Source: an uncultured Bacilli bacterium (GTDB taxonomy: Bacteria; Bacillota_I; Bacilli_A; RF39; UBA660). Taken from it: a stretch of 38,539 nucleotides of DNA. This document shows positions 6,715 through 14,777 of the stretch, in pieces; positions within the stretch are counted from its first letter, which is position 1; each line of letters opens with the position of its first letter. Location: positions 1-38,539 of the forward strand of contig CAJTWC010000010.1 of assembly GCA_910580185.1 (NCBI GenBank), given 5' to 3'. The translations under genes and the position numbers were made by a program. Under the pieces are notes generated by a model that was not told the origin of the DNA, ran no database searches, and saw only the letters and a program-made list of their open reading frames with translations.

Positions 6715-8293
6715 TTTCACCAAAATTATTTTCTTTTAATGTTAAAATAGAACCAAGCATATTCGAACACCTATTAGAAGAATCTAAATCTTTATAATAT
6801 GGTTCTGCTTCCTTATAATATTTAAGTTGATATAACTTTTCTAATGCATATCCTTCTAATTGAAGTCTGACTCTTTCGTTATATGATATTGATGCAATAA
6901 ATATACTTAACGCATCAAAATTTTCATCCAATATAAAATTATTTATTTGTTCTATTTCTTCGGAATACTTAACTTCATCTATATAAACTATTTGATTATC
7001 TTTGTTTTTATCACTTAGTTCCTCATTTAATTTTCTAAATAAAATTTTAAATAATCCTTTGTTATCAGCCCCTTTGACTAATTCATAAGCTTCATCAAAG
7101 GCATTATTTTTTATTTTTTCACTAAATTTTACTACATCTATTTCTGGAGTTTTAATTTTCGTTCCATCCATAAATCTTTTATGTTTAAAAAATAATTCTA
7201 ATAAGTCATTTAACATATTATATGATTTTATAAAGGAAAAATTTCCATTTTCTTTTTGCTCATTTATTATATCAACAATAAATGATTTACCATTTTGAAA
7301 ATCTTTATTTTTGATTGAAAGTAAACATAAATCTATTTTAGAAAAATCATAGTTAGGTGCTTTGAAACCGGTTTTAACTTGAGGATCAATTCCATTTTGC
7401 ATATTCATTATTGCTTTTAAAACTATAATGTATGCTTCTAAAACAGGATTAAATTTACCATTCTTTTTATTTAAATTTATAATATTATTTATTGCATTAA
7501 CCGAGCTTTTAAAGTTTCCTTTATTATATGAAGTATAAAATTGATTAAATAAAACATTTACGTTTAAGCTATTAAAATTTTCTTCAGATTCAAACAACTT
7601 ATCTTTTTTTATTTTATCTTTATATGTAATATTAGAAATAAGAATTTTAAGTATGTTTAATTGTAATTCTACTTTCTCATTTTTACAATTATAATTACTA
7701 ATAGTATTCAAATAAAATTGAGCCTCATAATAATTATTTTCATTTGCTTCATCTACAGCAAAATATAAAGACCTAGCCCCTTTTTTATCAAAAAACTTTC
7801 CATATTTATTTCTTAATTTAATATGCAAACCATCTTTTGCTTGGGAAAAAATATATTCTGGTACTATAATGTCTTTATTAAAAAGTACACAAATTAGCTT
7901 ATCTAACTCATCTAATTCCAGTTCTTCTTTATTATCTAAATAATCCTGCAAATATTTTAATGAAGACTTATAATCTTTATTGAATAAACAATCTATAATC
8001 AATGATAAATATGCTTTATCATTTCCATTATACTCATTAATGGCCTGTCTAAAATAAATTCTAGCTTGATCAAATGCTTTTTTAAACTTTAAATTTTTTG
8101 CATATTCATATAATTCATTCGATCTTGCTTTAGAATTGTATTTGTATATTCCTTTATCTATTCTTTCAAGAACTTCATCTGAGATTAATTTGTTTATGTA
8201 ATATTGATTAAGTCCCATTCCATATAAATCTTTAGTAGTAATTTCTCCCCTATTATTCTTAATCTTTACTATAACATCATTTAAATCTCTCAT
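6704..8293 (-). CDS. Winged-helix (AbiEi-antitoxin-like) protein with helical repeats (529 aa)
   Basis: Residues about 1-52 look like the N-terminal winged helix of AbiEi-type antitoxins: RGEITTKDLYGMGLNQYYI, then a short helix, then LERIDKGIYKY, the typical basic wing. The remaining 470 residues are helical and repetitive, with TPR-like pairs such as KKAFDQARIYFRQAINEYNG (about 71-90) and later EAYELVKGADNKG; no transmembrane segment. No AbiEii nucleotidyltransferase toxin is adjacent. The start ATG has TAGGAGTATTAAT upstream. It lies 56 bases after uvrC and may be read from its promoter. DNA binding is inferred from the N-terminal motif; the repeats suggest protein contacts or regulation by a peptide or ligand. 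Function unknown. Confidence 0.65.
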   Translation of the reverse strand: MRDLNDVIVKIKNNRGEITTKDLYGMGLNQYYINKLISDEVLERIDKGIYKYNSKARSNELYEYAKNLKFKKAFDQARIYFRQAINEYNGNDKAYLSLIIDCLFNKDYKSSLKYLQDYLDNKEELELDELDKLICVLFNKDIIVPEYIFSQAKDGLHIKLRNKYGKFFDKKGARSLYFAVDEANENNYYEAQFYLNTISNYNCKNEKVELQLNILKILISNITYKDKIKKDKLFESEENFNSLNVNVLFNQFYTSYNKGNFKSSVNAINNIINLNKKNGKFNPVLEAYIIVLKAIMNMQNGIDPQVKTGFKAPNYDFSKIDLCLLSIKNKDFQNGKSFIVDIINEQKENGNFSFIKSYNMLNDLLELFFKHKRFMDGTKIKTPEIDVVKFSEKIKNNAFDEAYELVKGADNKGLFKILFRKLNEELSDKNKDNQIVYIDEVKYSEEIEQINNFILDENFDALSIFIASISYNERVRLQLEGYALEKLYQLKYYKEAEPYYKDLDSSNRCSNMLGSILTLKENNFGEKNN

Positions 8294-8349
8294 ATTAATA
8301 CTCCTATACTTTTATAATATCATATTAATCTTTTCAAAACAATATGATA

Positions 8350-10113
8350 TTACTTATCAAATTCCTTTAAAAAAACATGTAAATCTTCTGCCACCTTATC
8401 TGGTAAATCTTCTTTTAATTCTTCTATTGTTAAACTTTTTAATTTCGTAATTGTCTTGTATTTTCTAAGAAGCATTTTTTTTCTTTCTGTACCTATTCCT
8501 GGAACGCTATCTAAAATACTTGATAAACTACCTTTACTTCTTATTTCTTTATGATAACTAATCGTATACCTATGAACTTCATCTTGTATTCTGGTTAATA
8601 GATGAAATACATCTGATGTTTTATCTATTTCATATTCTCTTTCCTGGTCTATTAAAGCAGTTGTTGTATGCTTATCATTTTTCTTAAGACCAATAATAGG
8701 AATATCAAGGTATAAGCTATCAAGTATTTCTTTAGCGGCATTAACTTGGATAATACCACCATCAACTATTATTAAATCTGGTTTTTCTAATTTGTCATGA
8801 AGCACCCTATAATACCTTCTATAAATGACTTCTTGCATGGTATGATAATCATCTTTAGAACCCGATTCTATCTTATATTTACGATATTCTTTTTTATCTG
8901 GCTTGCCATTATTAAATACCACCATACCACTTACGGTATAAGTTCCAAATAAATGGGCGTTATCAAAGGTCTCAATCCTTTTCAAATGAGGTATACCAAG
9001 TATTTTTCCTAATTTCTCGTTAGCGCCAAACGTCCTTTTTTCATCACGTACAATAAGCTCAAACTTTTCTTCTAAAACAATCTTAGCATTATCATAAGCC
9101 ATATCCACTAATTTTTTCTTAAGGCCCTTTTGCGGAACAAGTACTCTTGTGTTTAAGGCGCTTTCTAATAAAGCGGTATCAAAATTATTACTTACTAATA
9201 TTTCTTTAGGAACTTCATTTTTATCATAGAAACTAGTTACAAAATAAGATACCGTATCTTCTTCATCATCAATTAAAGGGAAAACTTCTCCATCCCTCAT
9301 ATTAATTTTTCCATCTCTTAAATGAAGTACCTGAAATGATATATAATCATTTTTAACATAATAATTTATAACGTCCCTTGTTATGTTATCATTTAAACTT
9401 ATCTTTTGTTTTTCTAATACCTTATCAATGTATTCAAGCATTTCTTTATATTCTATTGCTCTTTCAAAATTAAGACTATCTGATGCTTCTTGCATAAGAT
9501 CTTTAATCTTAATTTTAACGTCATCATAATTTCCTTTTAAAAAGCTTGTTACTTCCGAAATCATATCCTTAATAATTTCTTTATCTACCTTTTTTTCACA
9601 ATAACCTAAACACTGCCCTATATGATAATATAAACATACTTTTTTATCCATGGTATGACATTTTCTAAAAGGATAGATTCTGTTTAATAATTGAACCGTA
9701 CGTCTTGCGGCTATTGCATTAGGATAAGGCCCAAAAAGCTTTCCTTTGTGTCCTTTTATTTTTCTAGGTCTTGATATTATAAGTCTAGGATACGTTTCAT
9801 CTGTTATTTCTATATATGGATAAGACTTATTATCTTTAAGTAGTATATTATACTTAGGCGAATATTTCTTAATTAAGTTTATTTCAAGAAGTAGTGATTC
9901 TACTTCTGTTGATGTGACTATATATTCAAAATCTCTAATGTTTTCTACTAAGGCCTTAGTTTTACCAGTATGTTCCCTATTAAAGTAAGAACTTACCCTT
10001 CTTTTTAAATTTTTGGCTTTACCAACGTATATAATAGTACCGTTTTCATTCTTCATCAAATAACAACCAGGATTAGTCGTTAAAAGTTTTAATTTTTCCC
10101 TTATCTTATCCAT
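8350..10113 (-). CDS. uvrC: UvrABC excinuclease subunit C
   Basis: Makes the dual incisions around bulky DNA lesions after UvrA/UvrB recognition. The N-terminal GIY-YIG nuclease is plain: GCYLMKNENGTIIYVGKAKNLKRRV (about residues 16-40). A UVR motif for UvrB contact lies near 200-230 (MQEASDSLNFERAIEYKEML). The RNase H-like second nuclease occupies the C-terminal half (IPHLKRIETFDNAHLFGT, LIIVDGG). A helix-hairpin-helix DNA-binding end (DSVPGIGTERKKMLLRKY) closes the protein at about 540-587. The length of 587 aa is normal. AGGTGATTTATT precedes the ATG. It has its own extended -10 promoter directly after the dgkA terminator. Confidence 0.97.
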   Translation of the reverse strand: MDKIREKLKLLTTNPGCYLMKNENGTIIYVGKAKNLKRRVSSYFNREHTGKTKALVENIRDFEYIVTSTEVESLLLEINLIKKYSPKYNILLKDNKSYPYIEITDETYPRLIISRPRKIKGHKGKLFGPYPNAIAARRTVQLLNRIYPFRKCHTMDKKVCLYYHIGQCLGYCEKKVDKEIIKDMISEVTSFLKGNYDDVKIKIKDLMQEASDSLNFERAIEYKEMLEYIDKVLEKQKISLNDNITRDVINYYVKNDYISFQVLHLRDGKINMRDGEVFPLIDDEEDTVSYFVTSFYDKNEVPKEILVSNNFDTALLESALNTRVLVPQKGLKKKLVDMAYDNAKIVLEEKFELIVRDEKRTFGANEKLGKILGIPHLKRIETFDNAHLFGTYTVSGMVVFNNGKPDKKEYRKYKIESGSKDDYHTMQEVIYRRYYRVLHDKLEKPDLIIVDGGIIQVNAAKEILDSLYLDIPIIGLKKNDKHTTTALIDQEREYEIDKTSDVFHLLTRIQDEVHRYTISYHKEIRSKGSLSSILDSVPGIGTERKKMLLRKYKTITKLKSLTIEELKEDLPDKVAEDLHVFLKEFDK

Positions 10114-10131
10114 AATAAATCACCTAGGGTT

Positions 10132-10140
10132 ATTATAGCA
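10132..10140 (-). promoter_or_regulatory. Extended -10 promoter of uvrC
   Basis: TGCTATAAT on the minus strand, about 20 bases upstream of the uvrC ATG. The -35 is weak and would fall in the preceding terminator. The predicted leader is very short, starting near the AGGTGAT ribosome site. Confidence 0.5.
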
Positions 10141-10147
10141 CAAAAAA

Positions 10148-10167
10148 AGAACTATAATAAAAGTTCT
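10148..10167 (-). terminator. Terminator after the second dgkA gene
   Basis: AGAACT (10148-10153) pairs with AGTTCT (10162-10167) around an 8-base loop, followed on the minus strand by seven T. The dgkA stop codon lies in the loop/stem boundary. Confidence 0.75.
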
Positions 10168-10481
10168 ATTATCTTTGGTATAAATATATACATTCCAACA
10201 CAAAAAGCAGTAAATGCTGATACTAAAACAGCTGATGCCGCTACGTCTTTAGCAACCATTGCAAGTGGATTAAACTCATCTGTATATAAATCAACTACTA
10301 ATTCTATTGATGAGTTAACAAGTTCTGATGTTATAACAAATGCTACCATCAAACAAACCAATAACCATTCATAAGGTTGTAAGTTAAATATCATACCGAA
10401 GATGGTGACTAATACCGTCATGGTAATATGGACTAAAAGATTTTGCTCTCTTTCAAAGAACTTTTTTATATTTTTCATCAT
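10152..10481 (-). CDS. dgkA: Diacylglycerol/undecaprenol kinase family protein, copy 2 (109 aa)
   Basis: Small integral-membrane lipid kinase of the DgkA family; in Gram-positives these phosphorylate undecaprenol (or diacylglycerol). It keeps the active-site block ELVNSSIELVVDL (about residues 53-65) and the following NPLAMVAKDVAASAV, with Glu, Asn and Glu in the family positions, and three transmembrane helices (about 20-35, 38-55, 85-106). It lacks the amphipathic N-terminal part present in copy 1, starting directly at FEREQNLLVHI. The ribosome site TTTAGGTAGT overlaps the stop codon of copy 1, with two consecutive ATGs (10481, 10478). The two copies may form mixed trimers or have different lipid substrates; this is inference. 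Confidence 0.85.
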   Translation of the reverse strand: MMKNIKKFFEREQNLLVHITMTVLVTIFGMIFNLQPYEWLLVCLMVAFVITSELVNSSIELVVDLYTDEFNPLAMVAKDVAASAVLVSAFTAFCVGMYIFIPKIIELLL

Positions 10482-10482
10482 A

Positions 10483-10920
10483 CTACCTAAATAAAGATAT
10501 TATTTTTGGAACGAAAACAACAAGCCACATTCCTGCTGCCATAAGATCCGCAACAAAGCAAGCTGCTGAGGCAGTATCTTTAGCAACCTTTGCAAGTGGA
10601 TGAAATTCTTCTGTAACCATATCAACAACGGCCTCTATAGATGTGTTAAATAACTCTGTAACAAGTATTAAAGCCCCCATTATAAGAGTTATAACCCATT
10701 GTATTGGTGTTATGTTAAATCCTACCGCAAATGCTATTATAACCGCCATAACAATTACGTGTAATATTAAACTTTGCTCATGTAAATAAGCGTATTTAAG
10801 TCCATCAAACGAAAATTTAAAACTTCTTAAAAGTCTTTTAAAACCTAATTGTTTTAAATTTTGTGATTCTACATATTTTCCTCTAGATACTTCTACGTTA
10901 ACTTTCTTTTTTGATGCCAT
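10483..10920 (-). CDS. dgkA: Diacylglycerol/undecaprenol kinase family protein, copy 1 (145 aa)
   Basis: Full-length DgkA-type kinase: a basic cytoplasmic head (about 1-28), the amphipathic helix SFKFSFDGLKYAYLHEQS (about 33-50), then three transmembrane helices. The catalytic block ELFNTSIEAVVDM (about 88-100) and HPLAKVAKDTASAA (about 106-119) carry the conserved Glu/Asn/Glu and the KD of the nucleotide site. It overlaps the end of ybeY by 23 bases, the ybeY-dgkA order known from Bacillus (yqfG-dgkA). The usual next genes, cdd and era, are missing; a second dgkA follows instead. Confidence 0.93.
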   Translation of the reverse strand: MASKKKVNVEVSRGKYVESQNLKQLGFKRLLRSFKFSFDGLKYAYLHEQSLILHVIVMAVIIAFAVGFNITPIQWVITLIMGALILVTELFNTSIEAVVDMVTEEFHPLAKVAKDTASAACFVADLMAAGMWLVVFVPKIISLFR

Positions 10921-11350
10921 ATTTCTCTAACAACTCCTTTTGTAGTCCAAACATTACTATTTCGTCTTTTTCATTCATGTGATCATATCCCAGCAAGTGA
11001 AGAAGCCCATGCACTCCCAAAAAACATAATTCTCTTTTTTTCGAATGTCCATACTCTTTTGACTGGTTTATTACTTTGTCATAAGATATATATATATCTC
11101 CTAAAACTCTAACTTCCGGAGTATCTATTTGCTTATCATCTTCTAGCGCAAACGTAATAACATCAGTCGGTCTATCTATATTTCTATATTCTTTATTTAT
11201 TTTATGGATACGTTCATCGTCTATAATTATAACATTAAACATTACGTTTTTCAAACCAAGTTTATCCGCCGAAAATTTTATAAACGATTCAAACGTTTTT
11301 AAATCTGTTACATCGCCTTTATATTCATTAAATATTTCTATATAATTCAT
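10898..11350 (-). CDS. ybeY: Endoribonuclease YbeY, rRNA maturation factor
   Basis: Metal-dependent RNase in 16S rRNA 3'-end processing and 70S ribosome quality control. The zinc site HGLLHLLGYDH (H-x3-H-x5-H) lies near residues 113-123, preceded by RELCFLGV; DRPTDVITFAL (about 60-70) and LGDIYIS (about 83-89) are the other family signatures. The 150 aa from the ATG at 11350 is normal size. That start has TTGGAGGG upstream; the in-frame TTG at 11365 lies within this site. The 5' end overlaps the VanZ-like gene stop (11347) by 4 bases and the 3' end overlaps dgkA by 23 bases, so the genes are translationally linked. Confidence 0.96.
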   Translation of the reverse strand: MNYIEIFNEYKGDVTDLKTFESFIKFSADKLGLKNVMFNVIIIDDERIHKINKEYRNIDRPTDVITFALEDDKQIDTPEVRVLGDIYISYDKVINQSKEYGHSKKRELCFLGVHGLLHLLGYDHMNEKDEIVMFGLQKELLEKYGIKKES

Positions 11351-11964
11351 GATAAAACCCTCCAAAAACCAAATCTAAATGATACGTATATTATACTAAT
11401 TATTAGAATCAAACACAATAGATCTAAAAATAACTCATTTCTCATAAAGCTAGGAAGTTTTTTTAATATGTCACTTTCAAACTTATATATTAAAGCACCT
11501 ATTAACCCACCAAAAGTATTTAATATAACATCATCAATATCCGCAGTTCTACCAATTCGCATTTGCGCAAATTCTATTGAGCAGGATACTAAAAATGATA
11601 TAACAACCGTAGGAAATATCTTTTTAGTTTTTATAAACCTCGTAACGAATATTCCAAAAGGTATAAATAAAATTATGTTTCCAAGTACGTTTTTAATAAA
11701 GAGTCTAGAGGTATAATGATATCTAAAAATTTCTCTAAAAGGAACAAAATTATTAGTTCCGTAATTATTATCTTGAAATGTTACTATATAATACAAAAGT
11801 AATATGTATATTATAAAACACAACATTATAAACTCTCTATAAAATACAAACTTCTTCTTATTTATAAATAAATATGCTAGTCTAACTAATACTAATATTA
11901 CCGTAAATATAAATAACATTGGCCATACATTATGAATTGCCTTTAAAAAAATACTCGTAAACAT
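11347..11964 (-). CDS. VanZ-like family membrane protein (205 aa)
   Basis: Five predicted transmembrane segments (about residues 10-30, 42-60, 92-108, 116-135, 180-198). The VanZ-like core is visible as NFVPFREIFRY, NVLGNIILFIPFGIF and SFLVSCSIEFAQ, then GRTADIDDVILNTFGGLIGALIY, the most conserved part of the family. VanZ of Enterococcus gives teicoplanin resistance by an unknown route; housekeeping members of the family have no agreed role, so resistance should not be assumed. In Bacillus the place between yqfD and ybeY is held by phoH and the pgpH-type gene yqfF; here this gene takes it. It starts 14 bases after yqfD and overlaps ybeY by 4. Confidence 0.88.
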   Translation of the reverse strand: MFTSIFLKAIHNVWPMLFIFTVILVLVRLAYLFINKKKFVFYREFIMLCFIIYILLLYYIVTFQDNNYGTNNFVPFREIFRYHYTSRLFIKNVLGNIILFIPFGIFVTRFIKTKKIFPTVVISFLVSCSIEFAQMRIGRTADIDDVILNTFGGLIGALIYKFESDILKKLPSFMRNELFLDLLCLILIISIIYVSFRFGFWRVLS

Positions 11965-11977
11965 AATACCTATTACC

Positions 11978-13150
11978 TCATTCTTCTACTTTTTCATCTG
12001 TTTTTAACAAACTTTTATCTACCTCTTTATAATCAGTTATGTTCTCATTAACCTTAAAAAATACATCTACTTCTATTTTACTCTGATTAGAGGATAAATT
12101 CAAAGTTTTTTTACTTATAATGTACTCATCAGTGTCTAGTTTACTATTTATTTTTTCTTCAGCCAATTTAATCGCTAATGAAAGTGCCTTTTTCTTACTA
12201 TATTTTTTATCTTTCGTTTTCGTTTTTCTTTGCTTTTCTACTCTTATACTAAAAGGTATTACTTTACTTTTTATTAACATGTGTTTTTTTTCTAAATACG
12301 AACTAGCATAATTCTTCATTATAGGAATATCTTTTCCTATAAAATTTATTACTATATTATTTTTTACATCATCTAAATATATTACTTCTTTATAACTAAG
12401 GGGATATTCTACCTTTACTTTGTACCAAGTTTCAGCATAAACTAATCCCATAGCATGGACTTGTCCTTTTACTGTCTCATCTTTTATTATATCCCCAGAT
12501 ACTATTATTTCTCCTTTTGATACATAATCATTTTTCTTTTTCATTATAACACCATTAGAAGCTTCTACTTTAGTTATAATACCACTTTTTTTCGCTACTA
12601 TATGTCTTGGTTCATTATCTTCTTCTTTTTTATTCATTCTTCTTTCCGTTACTTTAACGATTAATTTACTACCTTTTCTTTCTATTTCTAACCATTCTAT
12701 ATCATCTTTGTTTTCTTTTATAATTTTTTCTATTATTTTCTTTCTTTCATTAAAACTAGGAATTATCCTTAGTTTATCTATGTTATTTTCTTGTAAGTTT
12801 GATTTTATTAACTTTCTTATTTTAGCATCATTATGTACAACATCAATTTCAAAAATGGTATTACTAAGCAAAAATAAAAATAACATACTTATAAAAAAAG
12901 AAATAATAAACGTATAATTGCTTTTTATGATATATAAATATTTATTTAACCCATACATTTTAATAACATTAATTTCATAAGTACTTTTTATTTCTTTTAA
13001 AACTAAATAATCATCATATGAAATAATCATATTAATTTTATTATGGCTTATTTCTTTATAGCCAGTATAATTTATTTTTCTTACTATATACCTCTTAACA
13101 AAAAAACTAGGATTTTTACCAGTGATACTTATCTTAACATTATTATTCAT
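11978..13150 (-). CDS. yqfD: Sporulation protein YqfD
   Basis: Mother-cell membrane protein needed for normal sporulation in Bacillus; biochemical role unknown. About 75 cytoplasmic residues precede one transmembrane helix (about 77-96, NYTFIISFFISMLFLFLLSN). The rest is extracytoplasmic: an IFEIDVVHND...FNERK region followed by EWLEIERKGSKLIVKVTER, IVAKKSGIITKVEASNG and GDIIKDETVKGQVHAMG, the recognisable YqfD core. The C-terminus is charged. The 390 aa match the usual length. The start overlaps the yqfC stop by 4 bases (13147-13150). A sigma-E-like promoter precedes yqfC. Confidence 0.93.
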   Translation of the reverse strand: MNNNVKISITGKNPSFFVKRYIVRKINYTGYKEISHNKINMIISYDDYLVLKEIKSTYEINVIKMYGLNKYLYIIKSNYTFIISFFISMLFLFLLSNTIFEIDVVHNDAKIRKLIKSNLQENNIDKLRIIPSFNERKKIIEKIIKENKDDIEWLEIERKGSKLIVKVTERRMNKKEEDNEPRHIVAKKSGIITKVEASNGVIMKKKNDYVSKGEIIVSGDIIKDETVKGQVHAMGLVYAETWYKVKVEYPLSYKEVIYLDDVKNNIVINFIGKDIPIMKNYASSYLEKKHMLIKSKVIPFSIRVEKQRKTKTKDKKYSKKKALSLAIKLAEEKINSKLDTDEYIISKKTLNLSSNQSKIEVDVFFKVNENITDYKEVDKSLLKTDEKVEE

Positions 13151-13389
13151 CTAAGAAATTCAATAAACCCTACATCTCCACTAATTATTAAGTATTCCTT
13201 AAACATAGTTTCAATAACCAAGTTTTTTCCTTTCACTTTTAACTTTTTATCACCATATTTTATTTCAATACAATTAGAAGTAAAATTTTCTATATTATCA
13301 TAATAATATATTTTAACCTTACCATCTATATATTTAATTTCAAAATTATTACATTCTACATAGTCATTAATTATTTTTTTTATATTCAC
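13147..13389 (-). CDS. yqfC: Sporulation protein YqfC (80 aa)
   Basis: Small partner gene always found before yqfD in spore formers; role unknown. The protein is predicted to be beta-rich, with KVKIYYYDNIENFT, then CIEIKYGDKKLKVKGKNLVIETM and YLIISGDVGFIEF, the alternating pattern and GxxL/SG turn of the family. I prefer the GTG at 13389, with CTGGTGATACTA upstream, over the GTG at 13398, which lies inside that ribosome site. It overlaps yqfD by 4 bases. The terminator of gmk would sit just upstream if transcription came from the right; the sigma-E-like boxes at 13405-13432 provide a separate start. Confidence 0.85.
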   Translation of the reverse strand: MNIKKIINDYVECNNFEIKYIDGKVKIYYYDNIENFTSNCIEIKYGDKKLKVKGKNLVIETMFKEYLIISGDVGFIEFLR

Positions 13390-13404
13390 TAGTATCACCA
13401 GTTA

Positions 13405-13432
13405 ATTTTATGCAAATATGATAATAAAAATA
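13405..13432 (-). promoter_or_regulatory. Possible sigma-E promoter of yqfCD
   Basis: On the minus strand TATTTTT (13426-13432), 13 bases, then CATAAAAT (13405-13412). The -10 matches sigma-E CATACAAT at 7 of 8 positions; the -35 matches the KMATATT consensus at 5 of 7. In Bacillus yqfC-yqfD belongs to the sigma-E regulon, which supports the reading. Confidence 0.45.
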
Positions 13433-13454
13433 GCACCAAATTGATGGGGCTATT
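13429..13454 (-). terminator. Terminator of gmk
   Basis: AATAGC (13429-13434) pairs with GCTATT (13449-13454), with an inner CCA/TGG pair after one mismatch, and TTTTTATTAT follows on the minus strand. The gmk TAA (13453-13455) is at the stem base. Confidence 0.7.
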
Positions 13455-14136
13455 AAATATCAATATCTTTATTTTCAAATTCTTTATTATCTATTAAAAG
13501 CTCGTGAATTTCCTCTTCGGCATTGTTTAAGTATACATCTTCTATTCTATCTACCCTGCACTTTTGAGCTTCTATAATAGAATTAACTTTTCTGGTTGAT
13601 TTATCCAAATCATCATTAACTACAACGTAGTTATATTTAGAAAGCTCATTAATTTCTATATACGCTTTTTTAAATCTTTCTATTATCTTATCATTTGTTT
13701 CAGTTCCACGTTTTTTTAACCTATATACTAAATCCTTCATGGTAGGCGGCATTAAAAAGATAAATATAGCCTCTGGTATTTTATGTTTTATCTTTAAGGC
13801 ACCTTGCACTTCTATTACAAGTATTACATCTATTCCCTTATCTAAATACTCGTGTATTTTAGACTTAGGAGTTCCATAATAGTTATTATTATAAACTGCG
13901 TATTCTAATAAATCATCATTTTCTATTTTTTGTTTAAATTCTTCTTCACTAACAAAAAAATAGTTAATACCATCTTCTTCACCATTTCTTGGTTTTCTTG
14001 TGGTACATGATATAGAAAGCCAAAAATTATCATTATATTCTTTTAATCTTTCACATACTGAATCTTTACCAGATCCAGAAGGTCCTGATAAAACTATTAA
14101 ACTACCCTTAGAACTTGATTTTAATATTTTAGTCAT
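13453..14136 (-). CDS. gmk: Guanylate kinase
   Basis: Phosphorylates GMP to GDP with ATP. P-loop GPSGSGKDS (about residues 19-27), GMP-binding SISCTTRKPRNGEEDGINYFF (about 44-64), and LVIEVQGALKIK with the lid RLKKRGTET (about 137-145). The length of 227 aa is slightly above the usual 205 because of an acidic C-terminal tail (about 200-227). The ATG at 14136 has AAGGAGGAAGATT upstream; an upstream extension of the frame runs through the terminator of the next gene and is rejected. The Asp of GKD, where Thr or Gly is common, is a small oddity. It stands alone between two terminators. Confidence 0.95.
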   Translation of the reverse strand: MTKILKSSSKGSLIVLSGPSGSGKDSVCERLKEYNDNFWLSISCTTRKPRNGEEDGINYFFVSEEEFKQKIENDDLLEYAVYNNNYYGTPKSKIHEYLDKGIDVILVIEVQGALKIKHKIPEAIFIFLMPPTMKDLVYRLKKRGTETNDKIIERFKKAYIEINELSKYNYVVVNDDLDKSTRKVNSIIEAQKCRVDRIEDVYLNNAEEEIHELLIDNKEFENKDIDI

Positions 14137-14157
14137 AATCTTCCTCCTTAGTACAAA

Positions 14158-14179
14158 AAATAGACCATTTGGTCTATTT
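14158..14179 (-). terminator. Terminator of the Flp-like pilin gene
   Basis: AAATAGACC (14158-14166) and GGTCTATTT (14171-14179) are perfectly complementary around a 4-base loop, followed by T-run on the minus strand. The TAG stop (14174-14176) is part of the stem. Confidence 0.85.
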
Positions 14180-14368
14180 ACACGTTCCTTCTCCTGCTTG
14201 TGCACCTTTTTGATATGTTTCACCAACTAACTCGCACGAGGTTTTTGTAATTGAGTCTTTTAAATATCCTCCAAAAACTTTTATCAAACTAACCGCTATA
14301 ACGGTTACTAACGCAATTATAAGTACGTATTCAACTAATGCTTGTCCTTTTTTATTTAATTTCGTCAT
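14174..14368 (-). CDS. Flp/type IVb pilin-like small protein (64 aa)
   Basis: The N-terminus has the class III prepilin pattern: basic KLNKKG, then QALVEYVLIIALVTVIAVSL. Gly at -1 and Glu at +5 with Tyr beside it match prepilin-peptidase substrates of the Flp/Tad and TadE type. After the helix come about 35 residues with two Cys near residue 45 and at the penultimate position, which could form a disulfide. The ATG at 14368 has ATAGGGATGTGAT upstream, the same leader as the small membrane gene at 56-238. No Tad ATPase, TadB/C or prepilin peptidase lies in the window, so any assembly machinery is elsewhere. Related small proteins occur widely in Firmicutes without known function. Confidence 0.75.
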   Translation of the reverse strand: MTKLNKKGQALVEYVLIIALVTVIAVSLIKVFGGYLKDSITKTSCELVGETYQKGAQAGEGTCK

Positions 14369-14486
14369 CACAATCACATCCCTATTTAACATTACCTATA
14401 GTTTAACATTTTGGTAAGGTTTTTGTCAATCCAAATAATAAGTTTACTTATTTTTATTTAAATGTTATTATTTTTATGGTGATAAA

Positions 14487-14759
14487 ATGTTAACTTTTGA
14501 AAATATAGAAATTATGGAAGCTAAAGGGTTAATTAATAGATTTATAGGTCTAATGTTTAAAAAAAATATTACTTATGGCCTTTTATTTAGAAACTGCAAA
14601 AGTATTCATACGTTTTTTATGTTTGATGAAATAGATGTAATAGCAACAGATAAAAATGACAATATTATAAAAGAATATAAAAAATTAAAGCCATGGAAAA
14701 TACTAATTGCACCTAAAGGCACGAAAAATATTTATGAATTACCAAAAAATACGATATAG
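14487..14759 (+). CDS. DUF192 family protein (90 aa)
   Basis: Recognised from the DUF192 pattern: GLINRFIGLMFKK, then GLLFRNCKSIHTFFMFDEIDVIATDKN, then KPWKILIAPKGTKNIYELPKNTI. In the family these lines form a small all-beta barrel; function is unknown. There is no signal peptide, so this is a cytoplasmic member, shorter than the secreted ones (about 150 aa). It starts with GGTGATAAA directly before ATG, and its TAG lies at the base of a terminator. It is one of only three rightward genes and convergent with the next gene. Confidence 0.88.
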   Translation: MLTFENIEIMEAKGLINRFIGLMFKKNITYGLLFRNCKSIHTFFMFDEIDVIATDKNDNIIKEYKKLKPWKILIAPKGTKNIYELPKNTI

Positions 14760-14772
14760 CCTATCGTATTTT
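14746..14772. terminator. Bidirectional terminator between DUF192 and the convergent gene
   Basis: AAAATACGATA (14746-14756) pairs perfectly with TATCGTATTTT (14762-14772) over 11 bases, loop TAGCC. A-tracts and T-tracts on both sides allow both directions. Confidence 0.9.
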
Positions 14773-14777
14773 GTTAT

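Noticed and set aside
11347..11964. Glycopeptide resistance from the VanZ-like gene
   Set aside because: Only the fold family is shared; no vanA/vanH/vanX genes are present, and the gene sits in a housekeeping cluster.
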